Origin: Oryza sativa Japonica Group
Taxonomy: Eukaryota > Streptophyta > Magnoliopsida > Poales > Poaceae
NCBI RefSeq assembly: GCF_034140825.1
Contig: NC_089035.1
Location: forward strand, 25,125,501 to 25,189,500
Length of the DNA stretch: 64,000 bases
Direction: 5' to 3'
The notes below the pieces were generated by a model. The model was not told where the DNA came from. It saw nothing but the letters and a program-made list of their open reading frames with translations, and searched no databases. The stretch's first letter is position 1. Each line of letters opens with the position of its first letter. The position numbers were made by a program, and so were the translations under genes. Shown here one piece after another: positions 63,793 through 64,000 of this stretch.

Positions 63793-64000
63793 GCTGCGTC
63801 CGATGCATGGGATTAGGAACCCATCTCTTCTGCACGAAAAACGGAAGGATCCATTAGCACGTGATTAATTAAGTAGTAGCTATTTTTTTTAAAAAAATAG
63901 ATCAATATGATTTTTTAAGCAACTTTTATATAGAAACATTTTGAAAAAATACACACTTTATTAGTTTAAAAAGCGTGTGTGCGGAGTAGGGGGAGAAGGG
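63793..64000. repeat. Dispersed rice DNA element, left part only
   Basis: Starts near GGCTGCGTCCGATGCATGGG and contains ATTAGCACGTGATTAATTAA, then AAAAAGCGTGTGTGCGGAG. The same family as the remnant at about 6150-6390. It runs past the window end. Confidence 0.5.

Overview
This is plant nuclear DNA, almost certainly rice (Oryza sativa or a very close Oryza). The genes have short exons joined by AT-rich GT..AG introns, first exons are GC-rich as is typical of grasses, and the spacers are full of small rice-type DNA elements (Stowaway, Tourist/Harbinger, hAT, Mutator). From memory, unchecked, the order CENP-C ... PP2C ... paired DEAD-box helicases fits rice chromosome 1.

I rebuilt nine intact protein-coding genes by splicing; every exon chain closes in frame. 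Left to right: a PORR-domain organelle RNA-splicing factor (minus, 2528-3907); centromere protein CENP-C (plus, 9321-18272, 18 exons); a small NOPCHAP1/DUF4598-like snoRNP chaperone (minus, 19300-21324); a thylakoid-lumen PsbP-domain protein (plus, 23004-25312); an ERI-type DEDDh 3'-5' exonuclease (minus, 25794-26708); an aldo-keto reductase (minus, 29773-31911); a PP2C phosphatase (plus, 34592-39251); a BLE2-like multi-pass membrane protein with a helical-repeat tail (minus, 45389-48898); and a tandem pair of DEAD-box RNA helicases (plus, 50928-54019 and 54996-57811).

Transposable elements fill the spacers. A Pack-MULE at 4158-5951 carries a decayed fragment of an amino acid permease gene and has a near-perfect 9-bp target duplication. 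A hAT element (394-1066) and a second hAT-like element (8185-9119) are present; the second ends about 200 bp upstream of the CENP-C start codon. Tourist/Harbinger elements have TTA or TCA duplications, several Stowaway MITEs have TA duplications, and there is a foldback element at 27156-27855. The 39.85-44.9 kb block is a CACTA-type end followed by an inverted (palindromic) LTR-retroelement fossil. The last 6 kb is gene-poor and holds a 284-bp (TA)n tract.

The genes do not form a pathway; they are independent single-copy loci, except for the helicase pair, which is a local duplication. The most notable structure is inside CENP-C: a roughly 1.03-kb segment carrying two exons is present three times in tandem, with an older fourth exon pair downstream, which lengthens the middle of a kinetochore protein while keeping the reading frame. 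I found no operon-like system, CRISPR array, tRNA or rRNA gene, and no clearly new biological system.
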